18,282 bases of DNA from JTS-RE9 sp964649195 (GTDB taxonomy: Bacteria > Planctomycetota > Phycisphaerae > Phycisphaerales > Phycisphaeraceae), in the NCBI GenBank assembly GCA_964649195.1, contig CAZYPK010000106.1, positions 1-18,282 of the forward strand, in the 5' to 3' direction. Position 1 is the stretch's first letter. Each line of letters starts with the position of its first letter. The position numbers were made by a program, and so were the translations under genes. Below, piece by piece: positions 1 to 7,335 of the stretch. Below the pieces are notes generated by a model that was not told the DNA's origin, did no database searches, and saw nothing but the letters and a program-made list of their open reading frames with translations.

Positions 1-428
<428 letters not shown>

Positions 429-432
<4 letters not shown>

Positions 433-1370
433 TGTCCGTCTTGCCGATCATGCCGCTGGAAGGGCCGCTTATGGATGCGAAGAAATCGCGCTCATGGTCG
501 CCGATCGACGACCTGCCGGGCAACTGGCGGGAGATGGTCGATGCGCGCGTGTCGGAGTTGGCGCAGGCGTGGGTCGATCAGCGCGAGGTGTTGCGTGAGA
601 ATGAACTGGTGCGTGATTTCCTCGCCCGACTGTCCAGGCAATACGCCATCGAGACGGGTGCGATCGAGGACATCTATCACATCTCACAGAACGCGACGAA
701 GGTGCTCATCGACCGCGGCCTCAATGCGGCGTTGCTCACTCACGGCGACACCGAAGAGCCGATCGACCTCGTGTTGGCGAGAATTGAAGACCAGCACCGC
801 GCCATCAGCGGCGTGTATCAGTTCGTCGCATCGCGGCGCCGGCTGACCAAGTCCTTCCTGCTCGAACTGCATCAGGTTCTGACCGACAATCAGCGAACCT
901 TCATGGGGCGCGATTCGCTGGGCCAATGGGTGGAGCGCGACCTGCCGCGCGGGCAGTGGAAGCCCTGGCCCAACAACGTGGGCGGACCGGGCGGCTTTCA
1001 CTACGAGTTCTGCCCGCCTGTGCAGGTGGAGAGCGAGATCGAGCGGTTGCTTCACTGGCACGAGCGGCACATGGATGACAATGTCTGGCCGCTCGTCGAG
1101 GCAGCCTGGCTGCACCATCGCTTCGTGCAGATTCATCCGTTCACGGATGGAAACGGCCGAACCGCGCGGTGCCTCGCTGCGATGGTGCTCATCAAGGCCG
1201 GCTGGCTGCCCGTCGTCGTCACCCGCCACGACAAGCCGGCTTACTACAAAGCGCTCCAAACGGCCGACGATGGCGACCTGCGGCCGCTCGTCAAACTGTT
1301 TGCAACATTGCAGGAAGTCTCGCTCGAACAAGCCTTGCGCGTCGCCGCTGAAACCAAGGAACATTCCTGA
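429..1370 (+). CDS. Fic-family protein (predicted AMPylase/nucleotidyl transferase)
   Basis: This gene encodes a 313-residue Fic-domain protein. Fic enzymes usually transfer AMP from ATP to a hydroxyl side chain of a target protein. The complete active-site motif HPFTDGNGRTAR lies at residues 236-247: catalytic His236, phosphate-binding GNGR loop, and the final Arg that in class II enzymes pairs with an inhibitory Glu. A candidate inhibitory motif, TGAIED (residues 76-81), resembles the T-x-x-x-E-G/N form of class II enzymes such as human FICD (TVAIEG), with Asp where Gly or Asn is usual. A flap-like segment follows around residues 183-200 (NVGGPGGFHYEFCPP). I chose ATG 429 because AAGGA at 416-420 lies 8 nt upstream and the ATGA overlap couples it to sufB; ATG 432 is the alternative. 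Standing between sufB and sufC is unusual. The target is unknown; SUF proteins are a guess. Confidence 0.93.
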
Positions 1371-1394
1371 ATTGTGATTGGAGATACACCACCC

Positions 1395-2174
1395 ATGCCC
1401 CTGCTCGAAATCAAAAACCTCCACGCCCGCGTCGAAGGACGCGAGATTCTCAAGGGCCTCGATCTCACCATCGAGCCCGGCACCGTTCACGCCATCATGG
1501 GCCTCAACGGCTCGGGCAAGAGCACGCTGGCCCGTGTGTTATCCGGCCACGAGTCCTACGAAGTCACCGAAGGCGAGGCGCTGCTCGATGGCAAGAACCT
1601 CCTCGAAATGGAGGTCGATGAACGGGCCTGCGAAGGCGTGTTCATGGCGTTTCAATACCCCGTGGAAATCCCCGGCGTCAGCAACACCGAGTTTCTCAAG
1701 GCTTCCGTCAACGCGGTGCGCAAGCATCGCGGCCTCGCGGAGCTTGATGCCGTCGCCTTCCTCAAACTCGTGCGCGAGAAGATGAAGCTCGTCAAGATGC
1801 CTGAAGACCTTCTCAAACGCAGCGTCAACGAGGGCTTCTCCGGCGGCGAGAAGAAGAAGAACGAAATCTTCCAACTCTCCCTGCTCGAACCAAAACTCGC
1901 GATCCTTGATGAGACCGACTCAGGCCTGGACATCGATGCTCTTCGCATCGTGGCGGATGGCGTCAACGCCCTTCGCGCCGACAGTCGATCGTTCCTCGTC
2001 ATCACGCACTATCAGCGGCTGCTCGAATACATCGTGCCCGACTTCGTGCACGTGCTCATCGATGGCCGCATCGTCAAATCCGGCGGCAAGGAACTGGCCG
2101 TCGAACTTGATGAAAAGGGCTACGACTGGGTGCGCGGCGAAACCGGCGCGGCAGTGCCCGCGACGGCGAACTGA
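1395..2174 (+). CDS. sufC: Fe-S cluster assembly ATPase SufC
   Basis: SufC is the cytoplasmic ABC-type ATPase that binds SufB and SufD and drives conformational change during Fe-S cluster assembly. The 259-residue product is normal for the family and has every ABC element: Walker A GLNGSGKST (36-44), Q-loop Gln87, signature FSGGEKKK (148-155, the SufC-specific form), Walker B LAILDE with catalytic Glu173, D-loop DSGLDID, and switch His205 in ITHYQ. There are no membrane segments. An in-frame GTG at 1374 would lengthen the protein, but ATG 1395 gives the standard SufC N-terminus (MPLLEIKNLH) and has GGAGA at 1380-1384 at good spacing. It lies 24 nt after the Fic gene and 181 nt before sufD; that gap contains a palindromic element. 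Confidence 0.97.
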   Translation: MPLLEIKNLHARVEGREILKGLDLTIEPGTVHAIMGLNGSGKSTLARVLSGHESYEVTEGEALLDGKNLLEMEVDERACEGVFMAFQYPVEIPGVSNTEFLKASVNAVRKHRGLAELDAVAFLKLVREKMKLVKMPEDLLKRSVNEGFSGGEKKKNEIFQLSLLEPKLAILDETDSGLDIDALRIVADGVNALRADSRSFLVITHYQRLLEYIVPDFVHVLIDGRIVKSGGKELAVELDEKGYDWVRGETGAAVPATAN

Positions 2175-2186
2175 TGTCGATCCCCC

Positions 2187-2307
2187 AAGCCCGATGGCGA
2201 GCAACCGGGGGTAGCGAGCCGTCGGGGTATGGATCAACGACGCACTTTGTTGACACGCGATACTCCATCGCGATACCCCGAAGGCTCGCGGACTCGCCAT
2301 CGGGCTT
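2187..2307 (+). repeat. Palindromic intergenic element, copy 1
   Basis: A long imperfect hairpin fills most of the sufC-sufD gap. The left arm consists of AAGCCCGATGGCGAG (2187-2201), a 13-nt spacer, and CGAGCCGTCGGGGTAT (2215-2230). The right arm (2273-2307) is the reverse complement of both blocks with a 4-nt spacer and one mismatch. The loop of about 42 nt is unrelated to the loop of the second copy at 15769-15881, while the arms are nearly identical. Conserved arms with divergent loops in a second intergenic site point to a dispersed repeat (REP/BIME- or MITE-like) rather than a terminator; no T-run follows. It could cause partial transcript termination or stabilise the upstream mRNA between sufC and sufD. 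Confidence 0.85.
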
Positions 2308-2355
2308 GACTTCACGACCTCTCTCCACCAGAGAACAGAATTCAGAATTTCCACC

Positions 2356-3702
2356 ATGACCGCCACTCTCGAAACAATCTCCCCGCAGGTCGCGGCACTG
2401 GCTGATCTGGCCCGCGCTTCGATCTCTTCAGGCTCCTCCTTCTTCCGCAATGAGCGCGAAGCCGCGCTGGCGAGTTTCCTCTCGCTTGGCTTTCCCACGA
2501 TCAGGCACGAAGACTGGCGCTTCACCCGCCTCACCGCACTGGCCAACACCACTTTCGCATCGCCCGGCAGCCGCGAGGGTCATCATGTGAAGGCGGATAC
2601 CGCCGCCACGTTTGCCGTGCCCGGCCTGACCGGTCACACGCTCGTCTTCGTCGATGGCCGGTACGCGCCGCAGCTTTCGGAATTTCATGAACTCCCCGAT
2701 GGCGTGCGCATCACCACGCTGCGCGAAGCCCTGATTCACGATCTGGCCATCGTCGAAAAACACCTTGGAAAACAGGCTAATACGCAAGGCAAGGCCTTCG
2801 AGGCGCTCAACACCGCCTTCCTTGAGGATGGCGTCTTCATCCACGTGCCACGCGGCAAGGTGGTCGATCATCCCATTCAGATCGTCAGCATCGCCACCGA
2901 TTCCGACGTGCCGGTCATCACCAATCCGCGCAACCTCATCATCGTCGGCGACAACGCCCAATGCAGCGTCATCGAGCATTACGTGACCACCGGCGACAGC
3001 GTCTATCTCACCAACGCCCTGACCGAAATCGTGCTCGGCGACAACACCCACGTGGCCCACTACCTCATCGAGGAGGAAAGCCCCCGCGCGTTTCAGGTCT
3101 CCTCGCTGCACGCCCGCATCGGACGCGCGAGCAGCCTTGATTCACACACCGTGCTCCTTGGCGGTGCGCTGGTGCGCAATGAAATCGCGCCCACGCTCGA
3201 CGGCGAAGGCGGTAACTGCCTGGTCAACGGTCTCTTCGTCGGCGGAGGTTCGCAGCACCTGGACAACTTCATGCTCGTGAAACACATGAAGCCCAACTGC
3301 GAAAGCCATCAGTTCTACAACGGCATCCTCAACGACCAGTCGCACGGCGTTTTCTCCGGCCGCATCTTCGTCGATCAGATCGCCCAGAAAACCGACGCCA
3401 AACAGACCAGCGCCAACCTCCTGCTCAGTGATGACGCAGCCATCGACACCAAGCCGCAGCTTGAGATTTATGCCGATGATGTGAAATGCACCCACGGCGC
3501 GACCATCGGCCAGCTTGATGAGGATGCGATGTTCTATCTCCGCTCGCGCGGCATCAGCAAGGATGCGGCGCGGGCGATGCTCGTCTTCGCCTTCGCCGCC
3601 GAGACGTTTGCAAGAATGAAGCTCGAACCGATCCGCGAAATGCTCGAACGCAAGATGCTCTCGCGCCTGCCCGAAGGCGAGTTCCTCGCGTCGGTGCTGT
3701 AG
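2356..3702 (+). CDS. sufD: Fe-S cluster assembly protein SufD
   Basis: SufD is the SufB paralogue that completes the SufBC2D scaffold complex and is associated with iron acquisition during cluster assembly. The 448-residue product has a variable helical N-terminal region including the typical HEDWRFTRL segment (51-59). A right-handed beta-helix core follows (about 150-375) with VPRG, the DNAQCSVIEHY strand, and SHGVFSGRIFVD at 329-340. The C-terminal helical cap contains KCTHGATIGQLDEDAMFYLRSRG. Cys378 and His380 align with E. coli SufD Cys358 and His360, the interface residues needed for de novo cluster formation. ATG 2356 gives the expected start; no strong Shine-Dalgarno is visible, and the palindromic element ends 48 nt upstream. 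It follows sufC and precedes a sulfurtransferase by 76 nt. Confidence 0.96.
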   Translation: MTATLETISPQVAALADLARASISSGSSFFRNEREAALASFLSLGFPTIRHEDWRFTRLTALANTTFASPGSREGHHVKADTAATFAVPGLTGHTLVFVDGRYAPQLSEFHELPDGVRITTLREALIHDLAIVEKHLGKQANTQGKAFEALNTAFLEDGVFIHVPRGKVVDHPIQIVSIATDSDVPVITNPRNLIIVGDNAQCSVIEHYVTTGDSVYLTNALTEIVLGDNTHVAHYLIEEESPRAFQVSSLHARIGRASSLDSHTVLLGGALVRNEIAPTLDGEGGNCLVNGLFVGGGSQHLDNFMLVKHMKPNCESHQFYNGILNDQSHGVFSGRIFVDQIAQKTDAKQTSANLLLSDDAAIDTKPQLEIYADDVKCTHGATIGQLDEDAMFYLRSRGISKDAARAMLVFAFAAETFARMKLEPIREMLERKMLSRLPEGEFLASVL

Positions 3703-3778
3703 AACGCCGAAAGCTTCGTTCATTCGTTACGTTAAACTATGTTTTTCCCTCTTCGGGGACATTCACAGGATTTTCATC

Positions 3779-4648
3779 ATGGCCAACGATCCCACCTACG
3801 CCCATCCCGATGTGCTCGTCTCCGCCGACTGGGTCGAAGAGCGCCGTTCGCAGACCGACAAGTACCGCATCGTCGAAAGCGATGAGGATGTGCTGCTCTA
3901 TTCCACCGGCCACATCCCCGAAGCGGTGACGATCGACTGGATCAATGATCTGAATGATCCGGTGGTCCGCGACTTCATCGATGGCGATCGCTTTGCCGCC
4001 ATGTGCGCCAAGCATGGCATCGGCAACGACACCACCGTCATCTTCTACGGCGACAAGAGCAACTGGTGGGCCTGCTACGCCTTCTGGGTTTTCAAGCTCA
4101 ACGGCCACGACAAGTGTTTGATCCTCGATGGCGGCCGCAAGAAATGGGTCGATGAAAAGCGGCCGCTGTCGAAGGATGTGCCTCAATATCCGGCGGCCAC
4201 ATACCAGGCCGCGCCGAAAAACCCGGCGATTCGCGCCCTCAAGGACCAGGTGCTCGTCCATGCGAAGGCCGGCAAGCCGATGATCGATGTGCGCAGCCCG
4301 CAGGAGTTCAGCGGCGAGCGCACGCACATGGCCGAGTATCCGCAGGAAGGCGTGCTGCGCGGCGGGCACATCCCCGGCGCGAAGAATGTCCCCTGGGCCA
4401 AGGCCGCGGCGGAGGATGGCACGTTCAAGCCCCGCGCGGAGCTGGAAAAACTTTATCTGGATGAAGCGGGCCTGAAGAAGGGCGATGAAGTGGTCGCCTA
4501 CTGCCGCATCGGCGAGCGCTCGAGCCATTCGTGGTTCGTGCTCAAGTATCTGCTTGGTTTTGAGAACGTGAAGAACTACGACGGCTCGTGGACCGAGTGG
4601 GGCAACTCGGTGGGCGTGCCGGTGGAGAAGACGTATAAGCCGGCGTAG
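3779..4648 (+). CDS. Tandem-rhodanese thiosulfate sulfurtransferase
   Basis: This 289-residue protein has two rhodanese domains, the layout of thiosulfate:cyanide or mercaptopyruvate sulfurtransferases. The N-terminal domain (about 10-135) is structural: it keeps GHIPEAVTIDW but lacks a loop Cys, having YGDKSNWWA instead. The C-terminal domain (about 155-285) carries the catalytic loop YCRIGERSSHSWF with Cys242, the form typical of CysA-like thiosulfate sulfurtransferases. RGGHIPGAKNVPWA (194-207) is the usual domain-entry motif. There is no signal peptide, so it should act in the cytoplasm. CACAGGA at 3764-3770 lies 8 nt before ATG 3779. Within the SUF island it could provide persulfide sulfur or act in general sulfane-sulfur handling; use as the SUF sulfur donor is inference. 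Its stop codon overlaps the left arm of an inverted repeat. Confidence 0.93.
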   Translation: MANDPTYAHPDVLVSADWVEERRSQTDKYRIVESDEDVLLYSTGHIPEAVTIDWINDLNDPVVRDFIDGDRFAAMCAKHGIGNDTTVIFYGDKSNWWACYAFWVFKLNGHDKCLILDGGRKKWVDEKRPLSKDVPQYPAATYQAAPKNPAIRALKDQVLVHAKAGKPMIDVRSPQEFSGERTHMAEYPQEGVLRGGHIPGAKNVPWAKAAAEDGTFKPRAELEKLYLDEAGLKKGDEVVAYCRIGERSSHSWFVLKYLLGFENVKNYDGSWTEWGNSVGVPVEKTYKPA

Positions 4649-4792
4649 CCCCGCCCGGAAGGGCGCGGGCCAAGGGTCGCACAAACCACGGCCCGCGCCG
4701 GTTCCTGGAAAAACGTACGGCACCGCCATTCCGCATTCGTAGGCGAGCAGTAATCTGAACGACCCCTGGCCCGCGCCCTTCCGGGCGGGGCT
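4647..4792 (+). repeat. 33-bp inverted repeat enclosing the sufE leader
   Basis: Arms at 4647-4679 and 4760-4792 are reverse complements at 32 of 33 positions, separated by 80 nt. The left arm starts inside the sulfurtransferase stop codon, and the right arm ends 7 nt before the sufE ATG. Each arm also folds on itself through GCCC-TTCC-GGGC (or its complement). That small hairpin is closely related to the element at 5931-5957. In RNA, pairing of the two arms would bury the only G-rich stretch before sufE (GGGG at 4787-4790). The pattern fits two inverted copies of a REP-like unit forming a BIME-type pair; an effect on sufE translation is inferred. Confidence 0.85.
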
Positions 4793-4799
4793 TCTGAAA

Positions 4800-5207
4800 A
4801 TGTCTCAACTTTCCGACATCATCGAAACCTTCCAATCCGTCGATGCCGACACGCGGCTCGATCTGTTGCTGGACTATGCGAACAACCTGCCGCCGCTGCC
4901 GGAGCGTTTTCGTGAGGACGCGATCAAGAGCATCGGGCGGATTCACGAGTGCATGACGCCGGTGTTTCTGTTCATGGAGAAGGACGCCGGCAACCTGCGC
5001 ATCCATGCGGAGGTTGCGGAGGAGGCGCCGACGGTGAAAGGATTCGTCTCCATTCTGGTCAGCGCCTTCGATGGCAGGCCTTGCGGCGAAGCGGCTGCCG
5101 CGCCGGCGGATCTGCTGAAACTGCTGGGCCTTGATGGGCAGATTCGCATGAACCGCGCGATCGGTCTGAGCGCGATTCTGGGGCGGGTGAAAAAGGCGGC
5201 GGCGTGA
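4800..5207 (+). CDS. sufE: SufE-family sulfur acceptor/transfer protein
   Basis: SufE accepts persulfide sulfur from a cysteine desulfurase (normally SufS) and passes it to SufB. The 135-residue product has normal length and the family's pattern: helical N-terminus (IIETFQSVDADTRLDLLLDYANNLPPLPE), an acceptor-loop Cys at residue 51 in IHECMTPVFLF (the same number as E. coli Cys51 in GCQSQVWI), a beta region ending TVKGFVSILVSAFDG, and the C-terminal LGLDGQIRMNRAIGLSAI block. ATG 4800 is the only sensible start; there is no canonical Shine-Dalgarno, only GGGG at 4787-4790, which lies inside an inverted repeat. It is encoded 151 nt after the rhodanese gene and upstream of the SufT-like gene. 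No SufS partner is seen in the window. Confidence 0.94.
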   Translation: MSQLSDIIETFQSVDADTRLDLLLDYANNLPPLPERFREDAIKSIGRIHECMTPVFLFMEKDAGNLRIHAEVAEEAPTVKGFVSILVSAFDGRPCGEAAAAPADLLKLLGLDGQIRMNRAIGLSAILGRVKKAAA

Positions 5208-5237
5208 TCGCGATGGGTTCGTCCGAGGGTGGTTCTT

Positions 5238-5255
5238 CGTTCGCCGAGGCGAACG
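5238..5255 (+). repeat. Short perfect palindrome after sufE
   Basis: CGTTCGCC and GGCGAACG form a perfect 8-bp stem with a 2-nt GA loop, 30 nt after the sufE stop. No T-run follows on either strand, so a standard intrinsic terminator is unlikely. It fits the general pattern of REP-like palindromes between genes in this window, but I see only one copy here. Confidence 0.55.
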
Positions 5256-5325
5256 GCTAAGTGCGCCGGCCCTGGTCGTGGCTGGGAATGCGTTGTATTC
5301 CACATCTTCGCAGATCGGTTCTTCC

Positions 5326-5331
5326 TACAAT
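5326..5331 (+). promoter_or_regulatory. Candidate -10 box before the SufT-like gene
   Basis: TACAAT lies 32 nt before the ATG at 5364, preceded by a short pyrimidine run (CTTCC). No good -35 box is visible at 16-18 nt. The same hexamer after C-rich sequence is found upstream of the peroxiredoxin gene (8336-8341, other strand). It would give the SufT-like gene its own promoter in addition to read-through from sufE. Confidence 0.35.
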
Positions 5332-5363
5332 GTCGAAGTCGCCGATTGAATGGAGTTTTCCGC

Positions 5364-5765
5364 ATGTCCGATCAGCCCGCTGCCAATGAATCAGAGCCGA
5401 CGCCACCTGCGCCTCCGACGCCTGCCGCGCCGCCGGTTGATCCCGCATCCATCACCGATGAGCAGCTTCGCGAGCGGGCCTTTGAAGCGTGCAGGAACGT
5501 GTTCGACCCGGAGATTCCCGTCAACATTTTTGAGCTTGGCCTGATCTACGATGTGATCGTCGATCCGCAGCGGAATGTGAAGGTCATCATGACGCTCACT
5601 TCGCCATCCTGTCCCGCGGCCCAGGAGCTGCCGCTGGAAGTGCGCGGCCGCGTGTCGGTGATTCCGGGCGTGAACGATGTGGATGTCGATGTCGTCTTCG
5701 ATCCGCCCTGGACACCCGCGAAGATGAGCGAGGCGGCGAAGGTGCAGTTGGGGTTTGATCTGTGA
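5364..5765 (+). CDS. sufT: SufT-like MIP18-family (DUF59) Fe-S assembly factor
   Basis: This 133-residue protein belongs to the MIP18/DUF59 family (SufT, PaaD and the N-terminus of Mrp/ApbC). Members help mature Fe-S proteins, often downstream of the SUF scaffold. Residues 1-30 form a Pro/Ala-rich, probably disordered leader. The domain then shows FDPEIPVNIFELGLIYDV (47-64), a central strand, TLTSPSCPAAQELP with the conserved Cys83, and the closing motif VVFDPPWTPAKMSEAAKVQLGF. An open frame extends upstream to 5229, but ATG 5364 has GGAG at 5352-5355, 8 nt away, and gives the expected domain start. It lies 156 nt after sufE and is the last + strand gene of the island. The sufT symbol rests on context and family; the exact role is inferred. 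Confidence 0.9.
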   Translation: MSDQPAANESEPTPPAPPTPAAPPVDPASITDEQLRERAFEACRNVFDPEIPVNIFELGLIYDVIVDPQRNVKVIMTLTSPSCPAAQELPLEVRGRVSVIPGVNDVDVDVVFDPPWTPAKMSEAAKVQLGFDL

Positions 5766-5786
5766 AGCATCGTGAACCTCGGCGGG

Positions 5787-5910
5787 ACTTGGGTGGCTGG
5801 GGCTGAGCCGCGAAGCCCCGGCCCAGGCGATTGAAGAGAGGCGGCGCAATCGATGACTGGAGGTCGCCGGGCCGGGGCTTCGCAAAGCCTCAGCCCCAGC
5901 CACCCAAAGT
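5787..5910. repeat. Long imperfect hairpin between convergent genes
   Basis: Arms at 5787-5824 and 5870-5910 are reverse complements with a small indel. Shared blocks include CTTGGGTGGCTGGGGCTGAG on the left and its complement on the right, plus an inner GAAGCCCCGGCC block. The loop is about 45 nt. The SufT-like gene (+) ends 22 nt to the left and the aldo/keto reductase gene (-) ends 55 nt to the right. It may slow transcription from both sides, but no T-run follows, so a mobile-repeat origin is at least as likely. Confidence 0.75.
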
Positions 5911-5930
5911 TCTCAACCTGAGTTTCGCGT

Positions 5931-5957
5931 AAGCCCGCACCCTTCCGGGTGGGGCTT
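5931..5957. repeat. REP-like GC-rich hairpin
   Basis: AAGCCC, a bulged G, CACCC, loop TTCC, GGGTG and GGGCTT form an 11-bp stem with one bulged base. The same layout, including the TTCC loop and the bulge, is found in both arms of the inverted repeat at 4647-4792, where the stem bases are GCGCCC and GGGCG. Three related copies within 1.3 kb identify it as a dispersed palindromic unit. It sits 7 nt beyond the stop codon of the aldo/keto reductase gene. Confidence 0.75.
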
Positions 5958-5964
5958 GGGCAGA

Positions 5965-6930
5965 CTACACCGCCGCCTTGGTCACCGGTGCGCCTCTTGC
6001 CTTCAGTGCCGCATTGATCGCATCCATCTCTTCCGTTGAAAGTGTCCAGCCCATGCCGCCGGCGTTTTCCTTGGCCTGATCGGCACGCTTGGAGCCGCAG
6101 ATCGCGCCGGTGATGCCCGGCTGATGAATGGTCCAGTTGATCACCAGTTGCGAAAGCGTCCGGCCGGCCTTGTCTGCGATCGGGCGCAGCGCATCGATCA
6201 GGTCCTGATTACGAAACCACTCATCTCCCTGAAACATCGGATACTTCGCCCGGCCATCCTTCGCTTCAAACTTGAAATCACGCGGCAATCCGCCTGACAG
6301 CAGCCCCTTCATCAGCGGCCAGTAAACCATCACCGCCACGTTGTGCTTCACGCACCAGGGCAGCGTGTCGTTTTCAATTTCGCGCATCAGCATGTTGTAA
6401 GGCGGCTGAAACGCGCTGATCGGACAGGCCGCATCGAATGCCTCCAACTGCGAAACATCAAAATTGGAAACACCCACGCTGCGTGTCTTGCCTTCATCCA
6501 TGAGTCGCTTGAGTTCGCCCGCCGACTCGGTGACAGGCACGTTCGGATCAGGAGCGTGGAGATAAAGCAGTTCGACACGATCGGTCTTCAATCGCAGCAG
6601 GCTTTCTTCGCACTGGCGTCGCAGGGTGGCGGGGCGGGCGTCCTTCTGCATTTTCTTTTGCGCGTCGTAGTGGATGCCGCCCTTGGTGCAGAGGATGATT
6701 TCGTCGCGCCGGTGGCCCAGGGCTTTGGCGATGAGCCGTTCGCTTTCGCCGTCGTAGCCGTAGGCGTAGGCGGTGTCGAAGGTGTTCACGCCATGAGCCA
6801 GCGACGCCTCCAGCGCGGCGATGCTGTCGGCATCATTGACGCCCAGGCTGGTGATGCCCGCGATGGGCCAGCACCCCATGATGATCGGGGAGATGAGGAT
6901 GTCGCCGTTGCCCAGCCGCCGGTGATTCAT
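5965..6930 (-). CDS. Aldo/keto reductase
   Basis: This 321-residue cytoplasmic oxidoreductase has the TIM-barrel aldo/keto reductase fold and should reduce carbonyls, or oxidise alcohols, with NADP(H). The catalytic tetrad is complete: Asp52 and Tyr57 in FDTAYAYG, Lys83 in LCTKGG and His125 in YLHAPDPN. GVSNFD (153-158), FQPPYNML and the C-terminal cofactor-binding segment GSKRADQAKEN (279-289) are also typical. The frame is open to 7002, but ATG 6930 gives the standard start MNHRRLGNGDILIS and has GGAG (complement of 6939-6942) 8 nt upstream. The sugar- or ion-channel-like subfamilies cannot be separated by eye, so no substrate is given. It follows the DUF2934 gene by 138 nt on the same strand. 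Confidence 0.94.
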   Translation of the reverse strand: MNHRRLGNGDILISPIIMGCWPIAGITSLGVNDADSIAALEASLAHGVNTFDTAYAYGYDGESERLIAKALGHRRDEIILCTKGGIHYDAQKKMQKDARPATLRRQCEESLLRLKTDRVELLYLHAPDPNVPVTESAGELKRLMDEGKTRSVGVSNFDVSQLEAFDAACPISAFQPPYNMLMREIENDTLPWCVKHNVAVMVYWPLMKGLLSGGLPRDFKFEAKDGRAKYPMFQGDEWFRNQDLIDALRPIADKAGRTLSQLVINWTIHQPGITGAICGSKRADQAKENAGGMGWTLSTEEMDAINAALKARGAPVTKAAV

Positions 6931-7068
6931 GATGCACGCTCCGAAACGCAAGGGAAGCCGCAAGCGTGATGGTAGGGGCGGAAGCACGACGGGAAAACGC
7001 ATGGAAAAACCGGCGCGAACCGATCGCGCCGATCAACCGTGATCTTCAGAACCATCCGCGTCGCGCCA

Positions 7069-7335
7069 TCACGCCGTGACGAGCGAACCCTTCATGAGTT
7101 CCGCTTCGGCCTGCTGCCAGTTTTCCATGTCCTTCCCTTGCGGATAGCCCTTGGCGACCCAGATTTCGTAGGCCCGCTGGGAGACCTGCTCGTAGGTCGG
7201 GATCGAGTCGGCGGCGGTCGTCGCCTTGGTTTTCGCAGCCGTCACCTTGGCGGGCTTGGTCGCGGTGGCCACGCCGACGGTGCTGGCTTTGGCGGAGGTG
7301 GTTGATTTGCCGGTGGTTTTGGTGGTCTTGGCCAT
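7069..7335 (-). CDS. DUF2934 small protein with Lys/Ala/Thr-rich N-terminus
   Basis: This is an 88-residue protein of unknown function. Residues 1-42 are built almost entirely of Lys, Ala and Thr with short AK/TK repeats, resembling basic histone-H1-like tails. Residues 46-80 (PTYEQVSQRAYEIWVAKGYP, then the DMENWQQAEAEL block) match the pattern of the DUF2934 domain, in which a conserved RAYE-W motif precedes a W-x-x-AE-x-EL helix. The start ATG has AAAGGA about 8 nt upstream. The basic tail suggests nucleic-acid binding, but this is inference. It lies upstream of the aldo/keto reductase gene and is preceded by a 464-nt non-coding stretch. Confidence 0.85.
   Translation of the reverse strand: MAKTTKTTGKSTTSAKASTVGVATATKPAKVTAAKTKATTAADSIPTYEQVSQRAYEIWVAKGYPQGKDMENWQQAEAELMKGSLVTA

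Noticed and set aside
2187..2307. Intrinsic terminator of sufC
   Set aside because: No T-run follows either arm, and the same element appears after carA in the opposite transcriptional sense, so a dispersed repeat explains it better.
3737..4729. 330-codon open frame on the - strand
   Set aside because: Antisense shadow of the sulfurtransferase gene, with a composition typical of reverse-strand translation of GC-rich codons.
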